From contig NZ_NIZW01000006.1 of assembly GCF_002727185.1 (NCBI RefSeq), positions 372,001-436,000 of the forward strand: a stretch of 64,000 bases of DNA. Direction: 5' to 3'. This DNA is from Rhodopirellula bahusiensis (lineage in GTDB: Bacteria > Planctomycetota > Planctomycetia > Pirellulales > Pirellulaceae). Below, in pieces: positions 36,579-45,478 of this stretch (position 1 is the first letter of the stretch; the number at the start of each line of letters is the position of its first letter). The notes under the pieces are model-generated. The model was not told where the DNA came from. It saw nothing but the letters and a program-made list of their open reading frames with translations, and ran no database searches. A program made the position numbers and the translations under genes.

Positions 36579-38066
36579 ATGAAACTTCCCCGCTTCCGCC
36601 CATCTCAGGCCGCCGCGCTTCCGTCGGCGTTTTTGATCGCTTTGACGTTCGCCTCATCGATCGCCAACCCGAACGCTGCGATTGCTAGCAATTCTGATTC
36701 TGCAATCCAGGTCGAGAACCACGAAACCGGATCCGAAGTCCAGTACAGCGTTGTCCTTCTGCGAGGCACGGTGCCGTCTGAAAATGACGCTCCTATGACG
36801 ATCGTCAACAAAAATGCCCCGGCAGGTGCAAATGAGGTCAAAGTGCTGACCGACGGCAAGCGTTTCAAAGCGTTGGTGGAACTATCGGAGGGAAAAAACG
36901 CAATCCAATTGAAGCACGGCTCGGCTCCGGCAACCGAATTGGTCCTGACCTACAAACCACAAAACAATCCGCATTACGTGCGATTGATTTGGATGACCGA
37001 CCAGTCAGGTGAAACCGACTTTGCGGCGCCGGATGATTCCGTCACACAAGACTACGCGAACCGACTTCGCACCGCGGCGTTGCTGATGCAAACTTTCACC
37101 GCCGAAAGAATGAAGGACTTGGGCTACGGTCCGCGAACCTTTGCTTTGGAACACGACGAAAGCGGGCAGGTCGTCGTTCACACTTGGAAAGGCGACGAAG
37201 ACAAGCAGGACTACTACGCACAAGCCGATAACAACCGTTGGTGGCAACAAGTCCGTCGTTGGATCAACAATGAACACCCTGACCGGCTCGCAAAGAACGT
37301 TGTACTGGCCGCCTACACACGCAAAGACCCTCGCACCGGAAAGATGCTCGGACACACCGCTCTTGGTGGGGCCAACCTGGGATTGTTCGGCAGTGCGTCG
37401 GTGTTTTGTTGGCCGCGTGACATTCAATCCGCGATGGATGTCTTTCAAGACAACGCCGCGGTCGATGCAACTCACGTTCACGACGACAGTGCATTCCGAG
37501 GAACGATTTGGGCGTTGGCTTCGACCACGATCGGAGCCACGTTGCACGAGACCGGCCACGCGATGGGACTGCCGCACTGCACCGACAACATGGGCATCAT
37601 GACGCGAGGGTTTGATCACTTCCATCGCGTGTTCACGTTCGCTGATCCACCCAGCAACCAAAACAAACAGACCCGCAAATTTTCACCCGAACAAGAAGCC
37701 TACTTCTCTCCGGTCAGTGCCTCGTTCCTACGCTGGAGCCCATGGTTTCAGCTCAACGCCGCAACGACGGAGTCATCTGGTCGATCGAGGTCACGACCAA
37801 GTGTCGAAGTTGATGAAGAGGCACAATTGGTACGAATCAAAAGCGACTCCGGCATTCCATGGATTGGCTTCCATTCCAAAGATCGAATCGAGACTTTTCG
37901 CGAGTACGGTTCGCATGACGCGGGAGCCGATGACCATCCAAAAACAATCGATCTCACTTTCGATCAAATCCAGGACATGAAGCCGGGCACCGACATTCGG
38001 CGTATCGTTGTCGTCGACAGCAACGGAGCGTCTCGGAACGTTTCGCTTCCGCAGACTGCGTCTTGA
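36579..38066 (+). CDS. Exported metzincin-type metalloprotease
   Basis: 495 residues with a leader ending Ala-Ser-Ile-Ala-Asn. The zinc-binding motif HETGHAMGLPH (His323, Glu324, His327, His333) is the full HExxHxxGxxH of metzincins. A Met eight residues later (GIMTRG, Met341) fits the Met-turn. The N-terminal ~100 residues are beta-rich and look like an Ig-type module; the C-terminal ~130 residues may be another beta domain. The order resembles the fungal/bacterial putative metallopeptidase family of the YIL108W type, which is a tentative match. The enzyme is probably secreted and cleaves extracellular protein. It is a single gene. Confidence 0.75.
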   Translation: MKLPRFRPSQAAALPSAFLIALTFASSIANPNAAIASNSDSAIQVENHETGSEVQYSVVLLRGTVPSENDAPMTIVNKNAPAGANEVKVLTDGKRFKALVELSEGKNAIQLKHGSAPATELVLTYKPQNNPHYVRLIWMTDQSGETDFAAPDDSVTQDYANRLRTAALLMQTFTAERMKDLGYGPRTFALEHDESGQVVVHTWKGDEDKQDYYAQADNNRWWQQVRRWINNEHPDRLAKNVVLAAYTRKDPRTGKMLGHTALGGANLGLFGSASVFCWPRDIQSAMDVFQDNAAVDATHVHDDSAFRGTIWALASTTIGATLHETGHAMGLPHCTDNMGIMTRGFDHFHRVFTFADPPSNQNKQTRKFSPEQEAYFSPVSASFLRWSPWFQLNAATTESSGRSRSRPSVEVDEEAQLVRIKSDSGIPWIGFHSKDRIETFREYGSHDAGADDHPKTIDLTFDQIQDMKPGTDIRRIVVVDSNGASRNVSLPQTAS

Positions 38067-38230
38067 TACCAACAGTTGCGAGGGCCAATGACCTTTTCAG
38101 TCTGAGCTAATTGGCCGATGGCCCAGTTGCTTCGTAGAAACCGGTGCTAACGCAATTCGGCCAACCAGGCTTAAGCGTTGCTAATAAATTGCCCCAACAA
38201 GTTGGCGAAGCCATTGGTGACCACTTGATT

Positions 38231-38277
38231 CGCCGTTTAAAATGGCGGATCGGAGGCCGTTTTCGCCATTTAAAACG
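38231..38277. promoter_or_regulatory. Inverted repeat upstream of the Cys-rich protein genes
   Basis: CGTTTAAAATGGCG (38234-38247) and CGCCATTTAAAACG (38264-38277) are inverted copies with 13 of 14 matches, separated by 16 bases. The first arm is also close to an internal palindrome. It lies about 90 bases upstream of the ATG at 38369, where an operator or a structured 5' leader would be expected. No T run follows, so it is not a standard terminator. The rest of the 38067-38368 gap shows nothing else. Confidence 0.4.
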
Positions 38278-38368
38278 TGGCAACCGCGATTGATTGAGAT
38301 ACCTCGACGGACGCCTGTTGAGGAATTTCTCTCGACCCAAAGCAGTCTCGCCGCGTATAAAGGAATCT

Positions 38369-38848
38369 ATGAGACCGACCACATTGAACCGAACCGCATT
38401 CCGAGCGCCAGTTTTGCTGGCTGTGCTCGCGCTGTGCGTTTGGCCAATGCTGCAGCCACCATGTTGCTGTGCCGCGTCGGTTTCAGAGGAAGGCTCGGTG
38501 GCGACCGGTTGCTGTGCAACGGTTGCTCCTGTCACCAGTTCGTGCTGCCAATCGACCGCATCGGGTTGCACTGAATCAGGGACATCGGAGTTTCAGTCCA
38601 GTTGTTCCTGTGTATGGACGTCCCAATGCGACTGCGAAGTTCGGTCAACTTTGACCGACTCGTGGGTGAGTTCACGCGTGCTCACGGTCGATGACCAGCC
38701 CGTTGCTCTGAACGTGCCGATTGGCTTGTTCGAGGATTTGCTGCTTCCATCGCTAACCCACTCGATGGATTGGCGACCGAGTTCGTCGCTGCAAATTGCC
38801 GCGACGTCTCAGGACCGCTGCGCTCTTTTGTGCCGCTGGCTGAATTGA
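38369..38848 (+). CDS. Exported Cys-rich protein of unknown function
   Basis: 159 residues from ATG 38369, with AAAGGAA just upstream deciding the start over the longer frame from 38294. An N-terminal hydrophobic segment (VLLAVLALCVWPMLQ) acts as a signal or anchor and is followed by Cys-Cys-Cys. Further Cys pairs are seen in GCC, SCC, SCSC and QCDC, about 15 cysteines in total, mostly in residues 30-95. The C-terminal ~60 residues are not Cys-rich. No known family is recognised. The density suggests metal binding or disulfide stabilisation outside the cytoplasm. It is followed after 68 bases by another Cys-rich gene and is probably co-transcribed with it. Confidence 0.65.
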   Translation: MRPTTLNRTAFRAPVLLAVLALCVWPMLQPPCCCAASVSEEGSVATGCCATVAPVTSSCCQSTASGCTESGTSEFQSSCSCVWTSQCDCEVRSTLTDSWVSSRVLTVDDQPVALNVPIGLFEDLLLPSLTHSMDWRPSSSLQIAATSQDRCALLCRWLN

Positions 38849-38916
38849 AATTCAAGACTGATCTGACTGACAGTTTTGTTTGAATTTTCAATTGAGTTTT
38901 GGTTCGATAGGAGCCC

Positions 38917-39381
38917 ATGATGTTACGTAGTTCCATGATGTTTGCTGCCACCGTGTTGGTGGGAGTTGCGATTTTGTTTGCCGCCCGAAGCGCCGTCTCG
39001 AGTGACAATGCGTCGACCCTTCGCGGCGAGGTTTGCCCCTGCGGTCAGTGCGAAGCAGGCTGCGATTGCTGCCTAAACGAAGATGTCGCATGCGACAACT
39101 GCTCGTGTGAGGCATGTGAATGCGATGCCTGCGAAACGGCAGCAAGCGACACCGCCGCAACGAAAATGAGTTGCTGTGCCGGTTCGTCCTGCGAAGCCAC
39201 CGCGAGTGAGTCAGTCGCAACGAGCGACAGCCTTACTTCAGCGATCACAGCAGCCTGCATTTGCGGTCAGTGTGACGCGGATTGCAACTGTTGCCTGGAC
39301 GAAGCCGTCGACTGCGACAACTGCAGTTGCGAAAGCTGCCAGTGCGACGGTTGCGTTGACGCACCTGCAACGGGTGCCTGA
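38917..39381 (+). CDS. Exported Cys-rich metal-binding-like protein with duplicated module
   Basis: 154 residues; a GGAG lies upstream of ATG 38917 (ATG 38920 is adjacent). A membrane or signal segment (MFAATVLVGVAILFAA) is followed by two near-identical Cys modules. Module A is CPCGQCEAGCDCCLNEDVAC, continuing DNCSCEACECDAC. Module B is CICGQCDADCNCCLDEAVDC, continuing DNCSCESCQCDGC. They are separated by about 50 mostly Thr/Ala/Ser residues. The CxCxxC spacing resembles metallothionein-like or copper/zinc-trapping proteins, but there is no known-family match. Repeated arrangement and acid content suggest metal sequestration outside the cytoplasm. A strong terminator lies 62 bases downstream. 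Confidence 0.72.
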   Translation: MMLRSSMMFAATVLVGVAILFAARSAVSSDNASTLRGEVCPCGQCEAGCDCCLNEDVACDNCSCEACECDACETAASDTAATKMSCCAGSSCEATASESVATSDSLTSAITAACICGQCDADCNCCLDEAVDCDNCSCESCQCDGCVDAPATGA

Positions 39382-39442
39382 ATTTAGCACTCGCAAAAAC
39401 GCTTGATCGGCAACGACCGTCCGAGCATTGCGATAGCAAAAG

Positions 39443-39477
39443 AAACACCTCGTCGAGTCAACTCGGCGAGGTGTTTT
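39443..39477 (+). terminator. Terminator after the Cys-rich protein gene
   Basis: AAACACCTCGTCGAGT (39443-39458) pairs with ACTCGGCGAGGTGTTT (39461-39476), with one T-G wobble and a tight loop, and the second arm ends in TTTT. It ends the transcript of the Cys-rich genes. Because the stem is nearly symmetrical with A residues on the other side, it can also serve the minus-strand gene ending at 39504. Confidence 0.85.
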
Positions 39478-39503
39478 GCGTTTACATCGATCGAGTTCGT
39501 CGC

Positions 39504-40979
39504 TTAATCACGCGACGAACCACGACGGCGATCGTTTCCGTCCGGAGGTACCGAGGTGACTTGTGCAGCCATTTCAGGAGGCATGTGATCCGTCGCACGA
39601 CGTCCCGTCAAACGGTCACTCCAACGACGTCCAGCACTCGGGCCTTGTGGTCCCGGAGCGATCAAGAACACGGTTCCCAAACCGAATACCAATCCGGCGA
39701 ACAGTGATCCGAAGGTGACCGAGACGCCTGACATACCTTCGGGTGAATCACCGATTTGGGGTGGCCCCAATTCTGCCAACAGGTTTGTCGAAAGGGCAGC
39801 GGATCGGCTCGCTTGAGCTTCGCCCAACGCTGCTTCGGCTTCAGCGAGTTGCTGCGTCAAAGCCTCGGCGTCGCTGTCGAGTTTTGAATAGCTTGTTCGT
39901 ACGCCAGCCAATCGGCTCAGCTTTTCATGCAGCTGATCTTGTTTGTTTCTGAGACGTTGAACACGATCGCGAGCGAGCACCAAAGTCGGCTTCATCGCAC
40001 GAACGGCCGCCTTCGCTTCTTCCAACATCCGAGACGTGATCTCGCGTTCGGTGGTGATTGCTGAACGACGACGCGGATGCAATTCGGTGTAAACACTGGC
40101 CAATCGACTGGATTCGATCTGTGCGTCAATCAAACCATCTTTCAATCGTTGTAGCGAAGGCTGGCTGGACAGCAATTCATCTCCGCTGACCAACAACTGA
40201 CGTGGGTCTTGCGAACCCGCGATCAACAGTTGCTGCAGAGCGTTGAGTCGTTCGAGTTCCAATTCCGCCAATTGAAGTTCTTTCGCGTTCTCTTCCATGG
40301 TGCGGCGGTTGGCACCATCGCCCGAAATGGCATCGTTTAGGTTTCGCAGTTCGCTCAAGTCCGATCCGAACCGGACTTCCACTTCATTCATTTTCGTTAG
40401 GACAGTATCCAGTTTTTGCCGCGTCAGATCACGAGAATTCGTGAGTTCGACAATCACACTGTCGGCTCGAATCCGGCGAACGGTTCGAAGATGGCTGCTC
40501 AAATTGTCCAGCAACGCACGGCAGAAGTCAGAGGCACGCTCGGGCGACTCAGCTTCGACCTTCAAATAAACCAATTCGCTGTTGCCGAACTCGCTGCCTT
40601 GAGGTGCAACAACGTTGACGCGTCGATTCGCGACGGTGTCGACCAACGTCGTCGATGGGTAGGACTCATCTTCTCCTCCGCCGACGGGTCCGACGTCGCG
40701 CAGAGCGGCGGCGACCACTTCGGGATTGCGTGCCATTTCAAGCAACGTTTCTTGGGCCGCTTTCAGATCCGTTTGACTGGAGAATCGCCCCAAACGATCA
40801 ACTGCTCCGGTCGCTTCGTCACGAAGCACAAGCGGCTGACGCGCGGCCCAGCGGTCACTCGAGAGCAGCGCCGTTCCAAGGCCCAGCACTCCAAACAAAA
40901 CGGCTGCTCCGCCCCAAACCGGTGCGAACAGAACCAAGATATTGCGAATGTGTTTCCACGGAATTGGAGCAGCTGACAT
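39504..40979 (-). CDS. Wzz/GumC-type polysaccharide chain-length determinant-like protein
   Basis: 491 residues from ATG 40979; TTG 40997 is in frame. A transmembrane segment near residues 15-42 and one near the C-terminus (VTFGSLFAGLVFGLGTVFLIA) flank a long periplasmic coiled coil (Ala/Glu/Gln/Leu-rich). This layout is typical of Wzz/GumC proteins that set polysaccharide chain length. It lacks the cytoplasmic tyrosine-kinase domain found in some members. No neighbouring polysaccharide polymerase or export gene is present, so the polymer cannot be named. The C-terminal tail is basic and low-complexity. Confidence 0.75.
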   Translation of the reverse strand: MSAAPIPWKHIRNILVLFAPVWGGAAVLFGVLGLGTALLSSDRWAARQPLVLRDEATGAVDRLGRFSSQTDLKAAQETLLEMARNPEVVAAALRDVGPVGGGEDESYPSTTLVDTVANRRVNVVAPQGSEFGNSELVYLKVEAESPERASDFCRALLDNLSSHLRTVRRIRADSVIVELTNSRDLTRQKLDTVLTKMNEVEVRFGSDLSELRNLNDAISGDGANRRTMEENAKELQLAELELERLNALQQLLIAGSQDPRQLLVSGDELLSSQPSLQRLKDGLIDAQIESSRLASVYTELHPRRRSAITTEREITSRMLEEAKAAVRAMKPTLVLARDRVQRLRNKQDQLHEKLSRLAGVRTSYSKLDSDAEALTQQLAEAEAALGEAQASRSAALSTNLLAELGPPQIGDSPEGMSGVSVTFGSLFAGLVFGLGTVFLIAPGPQGPSAGRRWSDRLTGRRATDHMPPEMAAQVTSVPPDGNDRRRGSSRD

Positions 40980-41099
40980 GTTGGAACACGGGCTCAAAAA
41001 GAGGATTCAGAGAATATTCCCCCAACACTAGGACGCCCCCAACGCACGAGCCGAAGAATCTTCGCGTGTTCAATAAACCAGGCCACCAAACAGGGGCCA

Positions 41100-41720
41100 T
41101 CAATCGACCTTGCTGGATGTGCCGTTTGTATCGACAAACTCCGTTCGATAGCGACGGCCCAATCTCACATAGTGCTGAGCCCCTTCGAGCGATCGTTCAC
41201 GCAGTGAGTCGCTGACTTCCTTGATCGGTTTCGCTGGTGTTCCAACAGCCAACATGCCCGGCGGGATCACGGTGCCTTCGGTCACGAGAGCTCCAGCGGC
41301 GACGATTGCACCTTTGCCAATCGTGGCTCCGTTCAAGACGATCGCCCCAATCCCGATCAACGCATCGTCTTCAACGGTGGCACCGTGAACGATCGCGGAG
41401 TGCCCCACCGTCACTCGCTCGCCTATCACGCAAGGCATCCCTGGGTCACAATGCAGCACGCATTGGTCTTGAACGTTGCTTTGCCGACCGATCACGATCT
41501 TTTCTGTATCACCACGCATCACCGCTCCGAACCAGATGCTGACGTCGGCGGCGATGTAAACTTCCCCCAACACCGTTGCGTTGGGTGCGACAAAAGCAGA
41601 AGGATCGATCAAACTGCGATCGGGTTCGACAGTGACAATGGCCTCGCGTCGTGTGCGACCGGATGCATCTGAGGCGGACGGTTTGGCAGTGGATTGAGAA
41701 TCCGTATCATTCGTTGACAT
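41100..41720 (-). CDS. Gamma-class carbonic anhydrase-like hexapeptide-repeat protein
   Basis: 206 residues from ATG 41720. The left-handed beta-helix is seen as hexad repeats ([41 protein letters not shown]). His residues in [14 protein letters not shown] and the Met-Arg-Gly-Asp segment match the gamma-carbonic anhydrase / YrdA metal-site region. It probably coordinates zinc and hydrates carbon dioxide, though many relatives lack measurable activity. The ~35 residue N-terminal extension is Ser/Thr/Asp-rich. Its ATG shares bases with that of the divergent yidD gene (CATG, 41718-41721), so one of the two starts is probably wrong or both are used competitively. Confidence 0.88.
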   Translation of the reverse strand: MSTNDTDSQSTAKPSASDASGRTRREAIVTVEPDRSLIDPSAFVAPNATVLGEVYIAADVSIWFGAVMRGDTEKIVIGRQSNVQDQCVLHCDPGMPCVIGERVTVGHSAIVHGATVEDDALIGIGAIVLNGATIGKGAIVAAGALVTEGTVIPPGMLAVGTPAKPIKEVSDSLRERSLEGAQHYVRLGRRYRTEFVDTNGTSSKVD

Positions 41721-42099
41721 GGCAAATCGGTTGCGGGAAGAACAAAGAAACTTCGAGCGAGATAGCCTCGACTCTGAACACACGAGGACGGATGACGGTC
41801 ACGCAGCCGACACTGCAGGCACGGACTGCACATCGGACGTCACACCACCTGAGTCTGCGCCAACAGTCTCACGAGGCTTCTTGTCTCGACTGGCGATCTC
41901 GACGTTTGTGCTGTGCATCCGATGGTACCAAGTCGTGATCAGTCCGATGATGGGTCCCAGTTGCCGGTTCACTCCCACGTGCAGTGCTTACGCAATCGAA
42001 TCCATCCAAAAACACGGTCCGATACGCGGCATATGGCGAGCCATCCGACGCATCGGCCGATGCCATCCCTGGAATCCCGGCGGGTACGACCCACCCTGA
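41719..42099 (+). CDS. yidD: Membrane protein insertion efficiency factor YidD
   Basis: 126 residues from ATG 41719. The conserved YidD core is residues ~60-126 with [34 protein letters not shown] and the Cys-His-Pro-Trp region near the C-terminus ([14 protein letters not shown]). The N-terminal ~50 residues are polar and do not match the family, so the real start may be further in: TTG 41881 or GTG 41909, giving ~70 residues, closer to the family size of 70-85. YidD helps YidC-dependent membrane insertion. yidC, rnpA and rpmH are not adjacent. Confidence 0.85.
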   Translation: MANRLREEQRNFERDSLDSEHTRTDDGHAADTAGTDCTSDVTPPESAPTVSRGFLSRLAISTFVLCIRWYQVVISPMMGPSCRFTPTCSAYAIESIQKHGPIRGIWRAIRRIGRCHPWNPGGYDPP

Positions 42100-42204
42100 C
42101 TTTTCCTTAGCGTGACGCCCCTTCGGCCTGTCGCGATCACCAACACAACCTCACGGTGAAAGCTTCGCAATTCCCAGAACCAAGCGGCGTGCTATCATCG
42201 CCAC

Positions 42205-42726
42205 ATGCCGAAACCTGCTCCGCAATCGACCGATGCCTTCAAGCCCCTCTGGATCATTTCCGGCGGACAAACCGGTGTGGACCGAGGTGCATTGGACGCG
42301 GCCATTGAGCTGGACTTGCCGCACGGGGGTTGGTGCCCGGCCGGCCGGATTGCGGAAGACGGTCGCATCCCAGACCGCTACATGCTGCAAGAACACGCGT
42401 CGCGGCATTACCCGGATCGGACCGAGCAAAACGTGATCGACACCGACGCGACGCTGATTCTTTATCGCGACCGCATCTCTGGTGGCACGGCACTGACAAA
42501 GCGGATCTGCCGACGCGAAACTCGACCGTTTCTGGCGGTGGATTTGGCATCTCCGAAGACTGCTGCGAAGCGTATCCGGACTTGGCTCCAGGACATTCGC
42601 CCCGACAACCTCAACGTCGCCGGGCCTCGTGAGAGCAACTCGCCTGGGATCGGCGAACAAACGAAGGTTTTGCTCGTTCACATCCTCACGGGAGGTGGCG
42701 GCGACATTCAGTCGTCGCTGTTCTGA
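42205..42726 (+). CDS. Putative molybdenum-carrier / YpsA-like nucleotide-binding protein
   Basis: 173 residues with a Rossmann/SLOG-type fold. A Gly-rich start Ser-Gly-Gly-Gln-Thr-Gly-Val-Asp is followed by GGWCPAGRIAEDGRIPDRY, ATLILYRDRISGG and Ile-Gly-Glu near the C-terminus. The pattern agrees with the putative molybdenum carrier family (cpYpsA-like), whose ligand may be a nucleotide rather than molybdenum. The 3' end overlaps the convergent GGDEF gene by 19 bases. Molybdenum handling is not supported by neighbours. Confidence 0.8.
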   Translation: MPKPAPQSTDAFKPLWIISGGQTGVDRGALDAAIELDLPHGGWCPAGRIAEDGRIPDRYMLQEHASRHYPDRTEQNVIDTDATLILYRDRISGGTALTKRICRRETRPFLAVDLASPKTAAKRIRTWLQDIRPDNLNVAGPRESNSPGIGEQTKVLLVHILTGGGGDIQSSLF

Positions 42727-45110
42727 ACCATCTCAGCCATCAAATAGCTTTTCAGACTACCGAGCACTTCGCGAACGCAAGGCTGCAGGTCGCGACTGCG
42801 ACGGTCGCGATTTCGAACCGGTTGAATGCTGACTCGCATGGACGTCTGCGTCACGCTGTTGTCGTTTCGGTTGCGTTTCCCCTGTTTTTCGTTCAGGTGA
42901 ATCAGCACATGCAGAGTCATTTGATGATCGCTTGCTCGCCGCCCCTTGCCTGCGCCCTGCGCGACGATACGAAGCGAGACGACATTGCCGGTGACCTGAA
43001 TGATCTCAGCCCGATGATCCGAGATGAACCCGCGAAGTTTCTCGACTGCCAAATCAGTTGGCACGGGAGTGACCAATTGGAATTCGTTGCTGTCGTCTGA
43101 CTTCGATGAAGTCAACCAGCGGAACCAACTTGGTCGCGCGTCCACCTCGTCGTCTTGGTGAATTCCTGATCCGAGTTGCACAACCCGATTGCGTCCGTTC
43201 TCTTTCGCCTGCAGCAATGCACGGTCGGATCGTGCCAAAATGGTGTCCGCCGCATCTCCGGTTTGATACTCGGTGACTCCAAAGCTAACCGTGACCGATT
43301 CGCCCTTGAGCCCGTCCAGCGGAGTGACTTCGATCGCTTTTCGGATCTGTTCGGCGCGTCGCGCCGCAGTTGCGTTGTCGCTGTTGATCGCCAAGAAGAC
43401 GAATTCTTCGCCACCGTAACGAGCCACCAAATCTTCGTCCCGTGTGTGGCTTTCCAACACGCGAGCGAACTGAACCAGCGCTTCATCGCCGGCCGGGTGA
43501 CCGTGAATATCGTTGACCTGCTTGAAGTGATCGATGTCACAGATGATCAGACTAAACGTCACGTTGTTCTTCTTCGCATCGGCCGTCGCACGAACCAGTC
43601 GGCTGTCAAATTCAGCTCGGTTAGCGATGCCCGTCAGCGGATCGCTGGTGGCTTTTTTATGGAGCGTTTGGATCTGACTTTGAAGTTTGTTGCGGTCTGA
43701 CATATCGCGAACGACAACCAGCGCTCCGCCACCGTACGGATCGTGAACGGGACTGACTTGCAGCAGAACATCTCGCGATACACTTCCATGGATCACTTTC
43801 ATCGTACGAGTCACCGTGGTCTGCAATCGCAAACTATCCGCGACAGGACAAACAGCCGTTTCGTTGCCAGATTCCTCCACCATTCCGAGCGTATCGACAT
43901 CCCAATGACGTCCGACCATCGCTTCGGCGGCCACACCAGTCATCCGAGCCAATGTTTCATTCCAGAAGGTGACTTGCCCTTCACTGTCAGTGAATGCGAC
44001 TCCGTCTCGAAGTTGGTCACCAAGAGCTTGATAGTACGGCATGATTGCCGGCGTCTCGCCTTGCCAAGCCGCCGCAGATTGAACCAAAGCATTATCATGC
44101 AGCTCAGTCGGGTGGCCCGTTCGCATCGCTCCCAGGAAATCTGGCGAATTCGCGTCTAGCTTTTGCAACCACCGGTTCACAACACTGCTGTGCAACAACT
44201 CGGGACGACGTTCCAACATCGTCGCGAAATCTCGAGTCAGCTCTGGGTCGAATTGTGTTCCGCTGCCACGGAACAACTCCTGCAACGCTCGTTCACGACT
44301 GAGTGCCGAACGATAGACTTGATCCGTTGTCATCGCATCAAACGCACCGGCGATCGACATCATGCGTGCGCCCATCGGCAACGCGTCGCCGCGAACATGG
44401 TCTTCTTGTCGGCGTGAGTCGTACCAAACGCCGCAATACTTCACGATGTTCAGCAATGATTGGTCAGCGGTGCAACCACGCAGAATCTCGCAACCGAGTT
44501 CGGAGCAGCAATCCATCGTCAATTGTTCTTCGATACTGAGCTTGCCAGGCTTTCGAAGGATACGATCGGGGATTCCAATTTTGCCAATGTCGTGTAGCAA
44601 CGCGGCGACTTCAATCCGATCTCGAACTTCGTCGGCCAATCCCAAACGCTCGCACCACGCCGAACACGCGAGAGCCACTCGCAAGCTGTGCGCAGCCGTG
44701 GGTGCGTGCTTGGTTCGCAAGGCGTAAAACAAAGACGTCGCCATGCCCAACCGAGCCATGGCCAAATGATTTTCAAACGGGCGAGTGTCTTCGGCAGTAG
44801 CGTTCGTATGCGAATCCGAAGTGGAATTTGCGTCCAACACGGGCTCGACCACACCGGGAAGCTGTCCCGTCGCGGCTTCACCCAATCCCATCAGCAACTC
44901 GCTCAATCGTGACGCCGAGTGGGCGGCGTCCGCCGGCGTTGCATCGGGTTTGGAATCACCAGTTTGTGGTGGATTTGCTTGTGCGAGATCGTTGTCCGCC
45001 ACGTCCTTGGCGGGAGAGCGTACGGTTACGGGCACCATGGCTGGCATGCTGTGGTTGGCGAGATTGCTGGGAACCATTTGGTCGTTCATAGCCGGTATTC
45101 TGCGAGACAT
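42708..45110 (-). CDS. Diguanylate cyclase with HD-GYP-like and PAS domains
   Basis: 800 residues; ATG 45089 is an alternative start. An HD-GYP-type domain (~130-310) retains the His-Asp pair (LLHDIGKIGIPDRIL), but the GYP region is altered to GVWYDSRRQEDHVRGDALPM, so phosphodiesterase activity is doubtful. A PAS domain (~355-475) contains DGVAFTDSEGQVTFWNETLA. A GGDEF domain (~490-660) has an intact active-site loop Arg-Tyr-Gly-Gly-Glu-Glu-Phe, so it probably makes cyclic di-GMP from GTP. A final ~130 residues have no clear family. The intracellular sensor is presumably the PAS domain. Confidence 0.88.
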   Translation of the reverse strand: MSRRIPAMNDQMVPSNLANHSMPAMVPVTVRSPAKDVADNDLAQANPPQTGDSKPDATPADAAHSASRLSELLMGLGEAATGQLPGVVEPVLDANSTSDSHTNATAEDTRPFENHLAMARLGMATSLFYALRTKHAPTAAHSLRVALACSAWCERLGLADEVRDRIEVAALLHDIGKIGIPDRILRKPGKLSIEEQLTMDCCSELGCEILRGCTADQSLLNIVKYCGVWYDSRRQEDHVRGDALPMGARMMSIAGAFDAMTTDQVYRSALSRERALQELFRGSGTQFDPELTRDFATMLERRPELLHSSVVNRWLQKLDANSPDFLGAMRTGHPTELHDNALVQSAAAWQGETPAIMPYYQALGDQLRDGVAFTDSEGQVTFWNETLARMTGVAAEAMVGRHWDVDTLGMVEESGNETAVCPVADSLRLQTTVTRTMKVIHGSVSRDVLLQVSPVHDPYGGGALVVVRDMSDRNKLQSQIQTLHKKATSDPLTGIANRAEFDSRLVRATADAKKNNVTFSLIICDIDHFKQVNDIHGHPAGDEALVQFARVLESHTRDEDLVARYGGEEFVFLAINSDNATAARRAEQIRKAIEVTPLDGLKGESVTVSFGVTEYQTGDAADTILARSDRALLQAKENGRNRVVQLGSGIHQDDEVDARPSWFRWLTSSKSDDSNEFQLVTPVPTDLAVEKLRGFISDHRAEIIQVTGNVVSLRIVAQGAGKGRRASDHQMTLHVLIHLNEKQGKRNRNDNSVTQTSMRVSIQPVRNRDRRSRDLQPCVREVLGSLKSYLMAEMVQNSDD

Positions 45111-45478
45111 CGTTGTCGAGACGTGGAACCCTACGTTCCATTTTGCAACAGGCTGCCTGGGGTCCCCAATGCGGGGTCAATCCCTTGAATTTCGAGCTCA
45201 CAGGAATCGGCAAAGTCCTCGCAATCGGAACTGCCCGCCCACCGAGTCCGAAGATGGCCGTCTGATTCGCCCGGAAAGGGAACTTTCTGCCGCAAATATC
45301 GGCTCCAATGGTTCGCGGTCGACGATTTGGGATGCCAAGCGTTGCAAACCCAATCTTCCGCGAAAAACTTGCCACCGAACCCCCGTCCATCTAACATGGT
45401 TACGCGGCTTGTGACGGACCCTCAGCCTTCAGTCCAGAGCCCACAGGCTCAAATCTTCTCATCTTCCGGACCATCACT

